Part shown: one piece after another, positions 16,607 to 25,115 of the stretch
Layout: each line of letters starts with the position of its first letter
Position numbering within the stretch: position 1 is the first letter of the stretch
Origin: Mycolicibacterium sp. P1-18
GTDB taxonomy: Bacteria; Actinomycetota; Actinomycetes; Mycobacteriales; Mycobacteriaceae
Length of the DNA: 64,000 bases
Direction: 5' to 3'
Assembly: GCF_008329535.1 (NCBI RefSeq)
Contig: NZ_NPKR01000007.1
Location: 248,001-312,000, forward strand
Program-made: the position numbers and the translations under genes
Notes under the pieces: model-generated
Databases searched by the model: none
Seen by the model: the letters and a program-made list of their open reading frames with translations, nothing else
Told to the model about the DNA's origin: nothing

Positions 16607-18274
16607 CTAGGCGGACCTGCCCCGCTCGGCCCGGTAGTGGCGCACCAACGCGTCGGTCGAGCTGTCGGACTGCTCGGCGGGCGCGGCGTCCTCGGTGAGC
16701 ACGGGGAGCAGTGAGTTCGCCTGCGTCTTGCCGAGTTCCACGCCCCACTGGTCGAAGGAGTCGATGCCCCAGATGACGCCCTCGGTGAACACCTGGTGCT
16801 CGTAGAGCGCGACCAGCTGGCCGACCACCGACGGCGTCAGCTTGGTGGCCAGAATCGAGGTGCTCGGCCGGTTGCCAGGCATCACCTTGTGGGGGACCAC
16901 CTCGGGCTTGGTGCCCTCGTCGGCGATCTCCTCGGCGGTCTTGCCGAACGCCAGCACCTTGGTCTGGGCGAAGAAGTTGCTCATCAGCAGGTCGTGCATG
17001 CTGCCGGTGCCGTCGCGGGTGGGCAGATCGTCGGTGGGCTGGGAGAACCCGATGAAGTCGGCGGGGATCAGCCGGGTGCCCTGATGCAGCAGCTGGTAGA
17101 ACGCGTGCTGGCCGTTGGTTCCCGGCTCACCCCAGTAGATCTCGCCGGTCGACGTGCTCACGGGGGTGCCGTCGGCGCGCACCGACTTGCCGTTGGACTC
17201 CATCGTCAACTGCTGCAAATACGCGGCAAAGCGGGCCATGTCGTTGGAGTACGGCAGGACCACCCGGGCCTGGGCGTCGAAGAACTCGTTGTACCAGAGA
17301 CCGACGAGGCCAAGCAGCACAGGCGCATTCGCCTCCAGCGGGGTGGTGCGGAAGTGTTCGTCGACGACGTGGAAGCCGGCGAGGAATTCGGCGAACCGTT
17401 CCTTGCCGATCACCGCCATCACCGACAGGCCGATCGCCGAGTCCACCGAGTAGCGGCCGCCGACCCAGTCCCAGAAGCCGAACATGTTGGCCGTGTCGAT
17501 GCCGAACTCGTCGACCAGCTTCTCGTTGGTGGAGACCGCGACGAAGTGCTGGGACACCGCGTCGTCGCCGAGGGAGTCGGTCAACCAGCGGCGCGCCGCG
17601 GTGGCGTTGGTCAGCGTCTCCAGCGTCGAGAACGTCTTGGACGCAACGATGAACAACGTCGAGGCGGGATCGAGCCCGTCGAGCTTGGCGACGAGGTCCG
17701 CGGGGTCGACGTTGGACACGAAGCGGGCCGAGACGCCGGCGTCGGCGTAGTGACGCAGCGCCTGGTACACCATCACCGGGCCCAGGTCCGAGCCACCGAT
17801 GCCGATGTTGACCACGGTCGTGATGCGCTCACCCGTGGCGCCGGTCCACTCGCCGCTGCGCAGCTTGTCGGTGAACGACCCCATCGCGTCGAGCACCTCG
17901 TGCACGTCGGCGACCACGTCCTGCCCGTCGACGGTCAGCTGAGCGTCCTTCGGCAGCCGCAGCGCGGTGTGCAACACGGCCCGGTCCTCGGAGGTGTTGA
18001 TGTGCGCGCCGGCGAACATCGCGTCGCGCTTGCCCTCGAGATCGGCGGCCTTGGCAAGGTCGACGAGCAGCGCCAGGGTCTCCCGTGTCACCCGGTGCTT
18101 GCTGTAGTCGACGTACAGATCGCCGAGGGTGAGGGTCAGCTCCCGGCCGCGAGCGGGGTCCTCGGCGAAGAACTCCCGGAGGTGCTTGTCGCCGATCTCC
18201 TGGTGATGGCGAACCAATGCGTCCCACGCCGGAGTCGCGGTGATGTCGGAAATCTGGACGGTCTCGGAACTCAT
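16607..18274 (-). CDS. pgi: Glucose-6-phosphate isomerase
   Basis: A 555-residue phosphoglucose isomerase interconverting glucose-6-phosphate and fructose-6-phosphate. The VVNIGIGGSDLGPVMVYQAL and VASKTFSTLETLTNA phosphate-binding segments and the later GVIWGIDSFDQWGVELGK signature are all present. Length is normal. Divergent from the aldehyde dehydrogenase gene with only 49 bases between starts. Confidence 0.97.
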   Translation of the reverse strand: MSSETVQISDITATPAWDALVRHHQEIGDKHLREFFAEDPARGRELTLTLGDLYVDYSKHRVTRETLALLVDLAKAADLEGKRDAMFAGAHINTSEDRAVLHTALRLPKDAQLTVDGQDVVADVHEVLDAMGSFTDKLRSGEWTGATGERITTVVNIGIGGSDLGPVMVYQALRHYADAGVSARFVSNVDPADLVAKLDGLDPASTLFIVASKTFSTLETLTNATAARRWLTDSLGDDAVSQHFVAVSTNEKLVDEFGIDTANMFGFWDWVGGRYSVDSAIGLSVMAVIGKERFAEFLAGFHVVDEHFRTTPLEANAPVLLGLVGLWYNEFFDAQARVVLPYSNDMARFAAYLQQLTMESNGKSVRADGTPVSTSTGEIYWGEPGTNGQHAFYQLLHQGTRLIPADFIGFSQPTDDLPTRDGTGSMHDLLMSNFFAQTKVLAFGKTAEEIADEGTKPEVVPHKVMPGNRPSTSILATKLTPSVVGQLVALYEHQVFTEGVIWGIDSFDQWGVELGKTQANSLLPVLTEDAAPAEQSDSSTDALVRHYRAERGRSA

Positions 18275-18323
18275 ATCTCGACCCTAGTGCGGCGGCGCTT
18301 TCGAGGGTGTAAATGATGGACGT

Positions 18324-19772
18324 ATGGACATCGAAAAGCTCCTGTCATCCGTCCCCACCGGTCTCTGGATCGGCGGTGAAGAACGCGCGGCGTCGTCGAC
18401 CTTCGACGTGTTCAATCCCGCGACCGACGAGGTGTTGATGGCGATCGGCGACGCCACCCCCGCCGACGGCATCGCGGCGCTGGATGCGGCCGCGGCCGTG
18501 CAGGGCGAATGGGCCGCGACGGCGCCACGGGAACGCGGCGAGATCCTGCGCGCGGTGTTCGAGGCGATCACCGCCCGCGCCGAGGAGTTCGCGACGCTGA
18601 TGACCCTGGAGATGGGCAAGGTGCTCTCCGAGAGCATGGGCGAAGTGAAGTACGGCAGCGAGTTCTTCCGCTGGTTCTCCGAGGAAGCCGTCCGCATCGG
18701 CGGCCGCTACACCAAGGCTCCGGCGGGCACGGGCCGCATCATCGTCACCAAGTCTCCCGTGGGTCCGTGCCTGGCCATCACGCCGTGGAACTTCCCGCTG
18801 GCCATGGCCACCCGCAAGATCGGCCCCGCGGTGGCGGCGGGCTGCACGATGATCGTCAAGCCCGCGCAGGAGACGCCGCTGACGATGCTGCTGCTGGCCA
18901 AGCTGATGGACGACGCGGGCCTGCCCAAGGGCGTGCTGTCGATCCTTCCGACCAGCAAGCCCGGAGACCTGACGACGGCGCTGATCGACGACGGCCGGCT
19001 GCGCAAGCTGACCTTCACCGGGTCGACCGGCGTGGGCAAGGCCCTGGTCAAGCAGAGCGCGGACAAGCTGCTGCGGCTGTCGATGGAACTCGGCGGCAAC
19101 GCGCCGTTCGTCGTGTTCGACGACGCCGACGTCGACGCGGCCGTCGAGGGCGCCCTGCTGGCCAAGATGCGCAACGGCGGCGAGGCGTGCACGGCGTCGA
19201 ACCGCTTCCACGTGGCCAACGCGGTGCGCGCCGAGTTCACCGAGAAGCTGGTCACGAGGATGAGCGAGTTCAAGCTGGGCAACGGGCTGGACGAATCCTC
19301 GACGCTGGGCCCGCTGATCAGCGCGAAGCAGATCGCGACGGTCGAGGATCTGGTGTCGGACGCGGTGTCCAAGGGCGCCACCGTCGCCGTCGGCGGGGTC
19401 AAGCCCGAAGGGGCCGGCCACTTCTACCCGGCGACGGTCCTGGACGGCGTGCCCGCCGAGGCGCGCATCTTCAAGGAGGAGGTCTTCGGCCCCGTCGCCC
19501 CGGTGATCGGCTTCGACACCGAGGAAGAGGGCATCGCCGCCGCCAACGCGACCGAGTACGGCCTTGCGGCCTACATCTACACCCAGTCACTGGACCGGGC
19601 GCTGCGGGCGGCCGAGGCCATCGAGGCCGGCATGGTGGGCGTCAACCGCGGCGTCATCTCCGACCCGGCCGCGCCGTTCGGCGGGGTCAAGGAATCCGGG
19701 TTCGGCCGCGAAGGTGGTTCCGAGGGCATCGAGGAGTACCTGGAGACCAAGTACATCGCGCTGACCAACTAG
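18324..19772 (+). CDS. gabD: Aldehyde dehydrogenase, succinate-semialdehyde dehydrogenase type
   Basis: A 482-residue NAD(P)-dependent aldehyde dehydrogenase. N156 (TPWNFPL), E255 (SMELGGNAP) and catalytic C289 (GGEACTASNR) are in place, and the FTGSTGVGKAL nucleotide loop is intact. Closest family character is GabD/SSADH, which links the GABA shunt to succinate. The residues after Cys (TASN) differ from the usual VCAN, so the substrate is less certain. It is the first of three genes that interrupt the conserved pgi-chorismate mutase order. Confidence 0.85.
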   Translation: MDIEKLLSSVPTGLWIGGEERAASSTFDVFNPATDEVLMAIGDATPADGIAALDAAAAVQGEWAATAPRERGEILRAVFEAITARAEEFATLMTLEMGKVLSESMGEVKYGSEFFRWFSEEAVRIGGRYTKAPAGTGRIIVTKSPVGPCLAITPWNFPLAMATRKIGPAVAAGCTMIVKPAQETPLTMLLLAKLMDDAGLPKGVLSILPTSKPGDLTTALIDDGRLRKLTFTGSTGVGKALVKQSADKLLRLSMELGGNAPFVVFDDADVDAAVEGALLAKMRNGGEACTASNRFHVANAVRAEFTEKLVTRMSEFKLGNGLDESSTLGPLISAKQIATVEDLVSDAVSKGATVAVGGVKPEGAGHFYPATVLDGVPAEARIFKEEVFGPVAPVIGFDTEEEGIAAANATEYGLAAYIYTQSLDRALRAAEAIEAGMVGVNRGVISDPAAPFGGVKESGFGREGGSEGIEEYLETKYIALTN

Positions 19773-19819
19773 CGACGCATTTGCCACGATCGACGTTCCC
19801 GACTCGCGGGCACACCGTT

Positions 19820-19901
19820 CGCCAAGGTCGCAGTTTGGCGGGGACTTGGCCATTGTTGGACGGCGAATGTGCTGCGAATCGAGGGTCGCATGGCATTCGC
19901 C
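19820..19901. repeat. Two inverted repeats between gabD and the glycosyltransferase
   Basis: CGCCAA (19820-19825) pairs with TTGGCG (19835-19840) across a nine-base loop. GGCGAATG (19862-19869) pairs with CATTCGCC (19894-19901) across 24 bases. They lie in the 286-base gap after gabD and may terminate it or bind a regulator. No run of T follows either stem. Confidence 0.45.
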
Positions 19902-20058
19902 AACCAACCCACGAGTTGACCCGTTTCGTGGTTATGCTCTGGCTACTCGACGACCGGGTTGGGGACGAATAATCCGAAGCTAGAGGCAGTTTCGGCACCC
20001 GGGAGTCCAAACCGCGCAATCGGTGAAATGCGCGGGATGAATTCGCGGGGAGGCGAGA

Positions 20059-21054
20059 GTGACGTCGAATGGCCATTCGTCGGGTGTCGGCGGAGGCAAC
20101 GCACCGACGGTCTCGGTGTGCATTCCAATGTTCAACAATGCGGCGACCATAACTCGTTGCCTGGACAGCGTGTTGTCGCAGGACGGCGTTGACTACGAGG
20201 TCCTCGTCGTCGACGACGATTCCACCGACGGCGGCGTCGACGTCGTGGCCCGCGCGCTTCGGCCGGGAGACCGACTGATCCGCAACGACACCCGACTGGG
20301 TCTGGTCGGCAACCACAACGAGTGCCTCGAGCAGGCGCGCGGCAGGTACGTCCAGTTCGTCCACGCCGACGACTGGTTGCTTCCCGGCGCGCTGCAGGCG
20401 TTGGCGGGGGAACTCGAGCAGGCCCGTGGCGGTCTGGCCTTCTCGCCGCGGCAGGTCGTCACCGAGGACAAGACGTTCCTGCGGAAGTGCGGGCAACTCC
20501 ACACGCACTTCCGCAAACTCCGCGAGCGCAACGACGGGAAGGCGTTGGCGATGCAGGTGGTCGTCAACGGCATTCACCACAACTGGGTGGGTGAGCCCAC
20601 CTGCGTGATGTTCCGGCGTCAGCTGGCCCTCGACGCCGGGCGGTTCCGCGACGACGTCTACCAGATGCTCGACCTGGATCTCTGGCTCCGGTTGATGATC
20701 AGGTCCACCGTGTGCTTCGTCCCGCGCGAGCTGTCGGCGCGCTGTCACACCACGGCGACGGAGTCCGTGCGCAACAAGGCTATTCGACGGGACTGGCTCG
20801 ACCAGTTGCGCGTTCTCGCGTCGATGTCGGTGGATCCGGCCGCGCCGTCCCGCATTCGGATGATCAGCCGGCTGTGGTGGTTCTTGATCTGGCCTCGGGT
20901 CGTGGTGGAGGGGGTGGCCCTCGGGCCCAACCGGTATGCCCACCTCAAGGAATCCGTGACGGCGCCGTTCAGCGAGTTCGCCAGGGCGCGGGCAATCTTG
21001 GCCCGTGGTGGCGACGTCCAACCGTCGACCAAGTACGAAGGAGCCCTGCGATGA
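20059..21054 (+). CDS. Family 2 glycosyltransferase
   Basis: A 331-residue GT-A enzyme with a VSVCIPMFNNAATITRCLDSVLSQ opening, DDDS at 52-55 and the metal-binding ADD at 103-105 (QFVHADDWLLPGAL). A hydrophobic stretch near 275-290 (LWWFLIWPRVVVEGVALG) could bind the membrane. It starts at GTG with the ribosome binding site GGGGAGGCG. Donor and acceptor sugars are unknown. It faces a methyltransferase gene across a bidirectional terminator, suggesting a two-gene polysaccharide or glycolipid modification island. Its first codons are somewhat AT-richer than the flanks. Confidence 0.88.
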   Translation: MTSNGHSSGVGGGNAPTVSVCIPMFNNAATITRCLDSVLSQDGVDYEVLVVDDDSTDGGVDVVARALRPGDRLIRNDTRLGLVGNHNECLEQARGRYVQFVHADDWLLPGALQALAGELEQARGGLAFSPRQVVTEDKTFLRKCGQLHTHFRKLRERNDGKALAMQVVVNGIHHNWVGEPTCVMFRRQLALDAGRFRDDVYQMLDLDLWLRLMIRSTVCFVPRELSARCHTTATESVRNKAIRRDWLDQLRVLASMSVDPAAPSRIRMISRLWWFLIWPRVVVEGVALGPNRYAHLKESVTAPFSEFARARAILARGGDVQPSTKYEGALR

Positions 21055-21104
21055 ACGGCGGAGTGGCGGCTCGGGGTGTGCTCGTCAAGGAGCGGAGATC
21101 ATCG

Positions 21105-21133
21105 GTAGAGAACGGTCGACGTAAGTTCTCTAC
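21105..21133. terminator. Bidirectional hairpin terminator
   Basis: GTAGAGAAC (21105-21113) and GTTCTCTAC (21125-21133) form a perfect nine-base-pair stem with an 11-base loop between two convergent genes. The right arm includes the stop codon of the methyltransferase gene. Confidence 0.75.
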
Positions 21134-21783
21134 TTGGCCTTGGCGACGACCTTGTACTGCATCCACACCGCATCCCAGAAGTAGCCGAGGGTCACGATGC
21201 CGATGGTGACGACCAACGGGTTCCCCATCCCGTTGCCCCGCAGCTTCCTGACCTCGTAACCACATTCCTCGAACATCTCGACGATGTTCTTGCGGGTGAA
21301 CCACCGAAGGTGGGTTCGGTCGAAGATCCCGTCGTCCTGCAAGGGGAAGGTGCGACGAAACAGGATCTGAGACAACGCCGGCAGGTAGCGAATGTTGGGC
21401 AAGGACGCCACCACGACGCCGTCGGGACTTAGTTTCGGCCGCAACCGCTTCAACGTCTCTTGCGGGTACGCGAGGTGCTCGAGGACGTCGTTGCAGACGA
21501 TCGCGTCGAAGTAACCGTCCGGCAGTTCGTCGATGTTCTTGTCTGCGTCACCGACGAGCACTCGATCCAGCACCTTGGCGGCCTTCTGAGCCACGTCCGG
21601 GTTGTATTCCATCGCCCAGCACTCGGCGCCGTACTTCCGCTTCACGGATGCGCTGAACCCGCCTTCGCCGCAGCCGAGCTCGAGGATCCGCTTCACGCCG
21701 GAGGGTACGAGTTTCAGCATCTCGGGTCGCTCACCCAAGTAGTAGGTGGCGCTTTCGTTGAACGTGGATTGCGGATGGCTCAT
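21130..21783 (-). CDS. Class I SAM-dependent methyltransferase
   Basis: A 217-residue methyltransferase: motif I RILELGCGEGGFS (32-44), acidic loop WAMEYNP, and motif NDVLEHL (98-104). This is the UbiG/Methyltransf_23-like pattern often found in sugar or polysaccharide O-methylases. The DRTHLRWFTRKNIVEMFEECGY segment is common in LPS/glycan-associated members. It is convergent with the GT2 gene, which supports a glycan-modifying role by context only. Confidence 0.85.
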   Translation of the reverse strand: MSHPQSTFNESATYYLGERPEMLKLVPSGVKRILELGCGEGGFSASVKRKYGAECWAMEYNPDVAQKAAKVLDRVLVGDADKNIDELPDGYFDAIVCNDVLEHLAYPQETLKRLRPKLSPDGVVVASLPNIRYLPALSQILFRRTFPLQDDGIFDRTHLRWFTRKNIVEMFEECGYEVRKLRGNGMGNPLVVTIGIVTLGYFWDAVWMQYKVVAKAK

Positions 21784-21861
21784 CGGCGAATGCTCCTTCG
21801 CGGCATGGCGTCGATTATCCCGAGCACCAAGTTGCCGCGGGTCGGGATTGGCCGAATCGGC

Positions 21862-22167
21862 CTAGTAGCCGAGGCGACCGCGGCCGAGGCGCAGCAGGAT
21901 CATGGCCAGATCCTTGCCCTCGGGACCAAGTGAGCTGTAGCGCTCGATGACCTTCATCTCCCGGCTGTGCACCAGGCGCGTTCCACCGGAGGCCATCCTG
22001 GCCTTGCCGATCATCTGCGACACCTCGGCACGGCGCTGCACCGCAGCGAGGATCTCGGCGTCGAGCCGGTCGATCTCCAGGCGCAGATCGTCGATGGTGG
22101 GTTCGGTGTCCATGCTCATCGTCTCTGACTCCGCATTCTCGTCGTCTCGTGTGGGTTCTGGTGTCAT
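21862..22167 (-). CDS. Chorismate mutase, AroQ-delta type
   Basis: A 101-residue protein nearly identical in its core to the intracellular mycobacterial chorismate mutase (Rv0948c from memory). IDRLDAEILAAVQRRAEVSQMIGKARMASGGTRLVHSREMKVIERY provides the arginine- and lysine-rich active site. It converts chorismate to prephenate for Phe/Tyr synthesis and in M. tuberculosis is activated by complex formation with DAHP synthase. The C-terminal RLGRGRLGY is the conserved tail implicated in that interaction. ATG 22167 is preferred; a Met 16 codons later is possible. Confidence 0.93.
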   Translation of the reverse strand: MTPEPTRDDENAESETMSMDTEPTIDDLRLEIDRLDAEILAAVQRRAEVSQMIGKARMASGGTRLVHSREMKVIERYSSLGPEGKDLAMILLRLGRGRLGY

Positions 22168-22194
22168 CCGCAATCGGGCCTCACACGAGAGACG

Positions 22195-22226
22195 AGCCCC
22201 GGATCGCGGTAGCGGACCGCGGGGCT
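22195..22226 (-). promoter_or_regulatory. Strong hairpin in the chorismate mutase leader
   Basis: AGCCC (22195-22199) pairs with GGGCT (22222-22226), and the inner CGCGGT (22205-22210) pairs with ACCGCG (22216-22221) around a five-base loop. The structure lies 28 bases upstream of the chorismate mutase ATG on its template strand and on the far side of the uvrD1 promoter. It could be a leader structure or a barrier between divergent transcripts. Confidence 0.45.
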
Positions 22227-22362
22227 GCAGGGAAACAGCTAGACCACGGGCACCGCAGGCTGGTACCCGTACGTAAATCGCCCTTGCCGATCTAGCACGG
22301 CACCGAGTGTGCCACCGAGGGCCACGTCCGCGCAAAGAACGGGTCCGATGCGTGGCACCGCT

Positions 22363-22385
22363 TTGTCTCTGGTCGGCGGTAAGTT
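22363..22385 (+). promoter_or_regulatory. RecA-NDp-like DNA-damage promoter for uvrD1
   Basis: TTGTCTCTG (22363-22371), eight bases, then TAAGTT (22380-22385). This follows the mycobacterial RecA-independent damage promoter TTGTCRGTG-N8-TAnnnT in spacing and in seven of nine upstream positions. The ATG is ten bases after the -10, so the leader would be very short. PafBC control is inferred. Confidence 0.65.
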
Positions 22386-22395
22386 GAGTTCCGAC

Positions 22396-24714
22396 ATGAC
22401 GATCGCTACTGAGACGGATCAACTGCTGGACGGGCTCAACCCCCAGCAGCGCAAGGCAGTGCTGCACGAGGGCTCGCCCCTGCTGATCGTCGCGGGTGCC
22501 GGGTCGGGGAAGACGGCGGTGCTGACGCGCCGCATCGCCTACCTGCTGGCCGCCCGGGACGTCGGGGTGGGGCAGGTGCTGGCCATCACCTTCACCAACA
22601 AGGCCGCCGCCGAGATGCGGGAGCGGGTGGTCGAGCTGATCGGGCCGCGCGCGCGGTCGATGTGGGTGTCGACGTTCCACTCCACCTGCGTGCGGATCCT
22701 GCGCAACCAGGCGTCGCTGCTGCCGGGGCTGAACTCCAATTTCTCGATCTACGACGCCGACGACTCCCGCCGCCTGCTGATGATGATCGCCAAGGACATG
22801 GGCCTCGACACCAAGCGGTACTCGCCGCGGCTGCTGGCCAACTCGATCTCCAACCTCAAGAACGAGCTGATCGACCCCGACAAGGCGGCCTTCGAGGCGT
22901 CGGAGGGTGAAGACGACCTCGCCCGCATCGTCGCCCAGGCCTACGCCGAGTACCAGCGCCGGTTGCGGGGCGCGAACGCGCTGGACTTCGACGACCTGAT
23001 CGGGGAGACCGTCGCGGTCCTGCAGGCCTTCCCGCAGATCGCCCAGTACTACCGGCGACGCTTCCGGCACATCCTGGTCGACGAGTACCAGGACACCAAC
23101 CACGCCCAGTACGCGCTGGTGCGCGAGCTCGTCGGCCACGACCTGGAGGAGGGCGCCGACGGCGTGCCGCCGGCCGAGCTGTGCGTCGTCGGCGACGCCG
23201 ACCAGTCGATCTACGCCTTCCGCGGGGCCACCATCCGCAACATCGAGGACTTCGAGCGCGACTACCCGAACGCGACGACCATCCTGCTCGAGCAGAACTA
23301 CCGGTCCACGCAGAACATCTTGTCGGCCGCGAACTCCGTCATCTCCCGCAACACGGGGCGCCGGGAGAAGCGGCTGTGGACCGACGCCGGCGAGGGCGAG
23401 CTGATCGTCGGCTACGTCGCCGACAACGAGCACGACGAAGCGCGGTTCATCGCCGAGGAGGTCGAGTCGCTCACCTCCCGCGGCGACGTGAACTACTCCG
23501 ACGTCGCCGTCTTCTACCGCACCAACAACTCCTCGCGCGCCGTCGAAGACGTGTTCATCCGGGCGGGCATCCCCTACAAGGTGGTCGGCGGCGTCCGGTT
23601 CTACGAGCGCAAGGAGATCCGCGACATCGTCGCCTACCTCCGCGTGCTCGACAACCCCGGTGACGCCGTCAGCATGCGACGCATCCTCAACACCCCGCGG
23701 CGGGGAATCGGCGACCGCGCAGAGGCGTGCGTCGCGGTGCATGCGGAGAACACCGGAGGCTCGTTCAACGACAGCCTGCAGGCCGCCGCCGAGGGCCGGG
23801 TGCCGATGCTGAACACGCGCTCGGAGAAGGCGATCGCCGCGTTCGTCGGGCTGCTCGACGAGCTGCGCGGACTACTCGACGACGAGCTCGGCAACCTCGT
23901 CGAGGCCGTCCTCGAACGCACGGGATATCGCCGCGAGCTGGAGGCGTCGAACGATCCGCAGGACCAGGCGCGGTTGGACAACCTCAACGAATTGGTCAGC
24001 GTCGCACACGAATACAGCATCGACGCGGCCAATGCGGCCGCGCTGCGCGACGAGGATCCCGAGCTCTTGGACGAGGACGTGCCCGACACCGGCGTGCTGG
24101 CGCAGTTCCTGGAGCGGGTGTCGCTGGTCGCCGACGCCGACGGCATTCCCGACGAGGGGTCCGGCGTCGTGACGATGATGACGCTGCACACCGCCAAGGG
24201 CCTGGAGTTCCCGATGGTGTTCGTGACCGGGTGGGAAGACGGCATGTTCCCGCACATGCGTGCCCTCGGCGATCCGATGGAGCTGTCCGAGGAGCGTCGC
24301 CTCGCCTACGTCGGCATCACCCGGGCTCGGCAGCGGCTGTACCTGAGCCGCGCGAAGGTGCGCTCGTCGTGGGGTCAGCCGATGCTCAACCCCGAGTCGC
24401 GGTTCCTGCGGGAGATTCCGCAGGAACTCATCGACTGGCGCCGGGTGGAGGCGCCGCAGTCGTCGTTCGGCGTCCCCGTCAGCGGTGCCGGGCGGTTCGG
24501 CACGCCACGTCCGGCCCCGGCTCGCACGTCGGGTGCCCGCAACCGGCCGGCGATCACGCTGGAGCCCGGTGACCGCGTCACGCACGACAAGTACGGTCTC
24601 GGTCGCGTGGAGGAAGTGTCCGGCATGGGCGAATCCGCGATGTCGCTCATCGACTTCGGCAGCGCGGGCCGGGTCAAGCTGATGCACAACCACGCGCCCA
24701 TCCAGAAGCTCTAG
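22396..24714 (+). CDS. uvrD1: ATP-dependent DNA helicase UvrD1/PcrA
   Basis: A 772-residue SF1A helicase. Walker A is AGAGSGKT (33-40). Other motifs are TFTNKAAAEMRERV (Ia), DEYQDTN (II), VGDADQSIYAFRGA (III), TLHTAKGLEF (V) and LAYVGITRARQRLYLS (VI). After a low-complexity linker the final ~50 residues form a Tudor-like RNA-polymerase/Ku-interacting type domain (GDRVTHDKYGLGRVEEV). It acts in nucleotide-excision repair and recombination control. The chosen ATG lies just behind a damage-type promoter. Its stop overlaps the convergent ferredoxin stop by four bases. Confidence 0.96.
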   Translation: MTIATETDQLLDGLNPQQRKAVLHEGSPLLIVAGAGSGKTAVLTRRIAYLLAARDVGVGQVLAITFTNKAAAEMRERVVELIGPRARSMWVSTFHSTCVRILRNQASLLPGLNSNFSIYDADDSRRLLMMIAKDMGLDTKRYSPRLLANSISNLKNELIDPDKAAFEASEGEDDLARIVAQAYAEYQRRLRGANALDFDDLIGETVAVLQAFPQIAQYYRRRFRHILVDEYQDTNHAQYALVRELVGHDLEEGADGVPPAELCVVGDADQSIYAFRGATIRNIEDFERDYPNATTILLEQNYRSTQNILSAANSVISRNTGRREKRLWTDAGEGELIVGYVADNEHDEARFIAEEVESLTSRGDVNYSDVAVFYRTNNSSRAVEDVFIRAGIPYKVVGGVRFYERKEIRDIVAYLRVLDNPGDAVSMRRILNTPRRGIGDRAEACVAVHAENTGGSFNDSLQAAAEGRVPMLNTRSEKAIAAFVGLLDELRGLLDDELGNLVEAVLERTGYRRELEASNDPQDQARLDNLNELVSVAHEYSIDAANAAALRDEDPELLDEDVPDTGVLAQFLERVSLVADADGIPDEGSGVVTMMTLHTAKGLEFPMVFVTGWEDGMFPHMRALGDPMELSEERRLAYVGITRARQRLYLSRAKVRSSWGQPMLNPESRFLREIPQELIDWRRVEAPQSSFGVPVSGAGRFGTPRPAPARTSGARNRPAITLEPGDRVTHDKYGLGRVEEVSGMGESAMSLIDFGSAGRVKLMHNHAPIQKL

Positions 24715-25115
24715 TCCGGGTGGTTCCACGGGTCGTCGGTGAGTTCGGCGGGAACTGGTAGTCGCGGCTCGGCCAGCGGTGGCACCTCGCTCAGCAGGGG
24801 GTTCTGGTCGAGGAGTGCACCGGCGGTGCGGCCCCGACCCCAGCCGATCATCGCGCGGTAGCCGCCGAGTAGTCCAGACCGGGCGACGGCGCCTTCGTCG
24901 GCGTGCGGGCTGTCCGACGCGACCGGCGCCGAGACGGGAGCGACGTAGAGCGCGTCGGTCGGACAGTAGGCCTCGCACATGAAGCACGTCTGGCAGTCGG
25001 ACTGCCGGGCGATCACCGGTATGCCGTCCGCACCCCGGTCGAAGACGTCCGTCGGGCACACCTTGACGCAGACGTCGCACGCGATGCACGCCGCGGCGCT
25101 GACGATCTCGATCAT
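24711..25115 (-). CDS. Two-[4Fe-4S] ferredoxin with extended C-terminal tail (AprB-like)
   Basis: A 134-residue protein with two classical clusters: C10, C13, C16, C20 and C41, C44, C47, C51. It is followed by about 75 non-cluster residues rich in Pro, Ala and Trp. A ferredoxin head with a long tail recalls AprB, whose tail wraps around the AprA flavoprotein. The gene starts inside the upstream flavoprotein stop (ATGA at 25112-25115), so the two are translationally coupled and probably form a complex. It should pass electrons to or from the FAD subunit. Function in sulfur metabolism is an inference. Confidence 0.85.
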   Translation of the reverse strand: MIEIVSAAACIACDVCVKVCPTDVFDRGADGIPVIARQSDCQTCFMCEAYCPTDALYVAPVSAPVASDSPHADEGAVARSGLLGGYRAMIGWGRGRTAGALLDQNPLLSEVPPLAEPRLPVPAELTDDPWNHPD

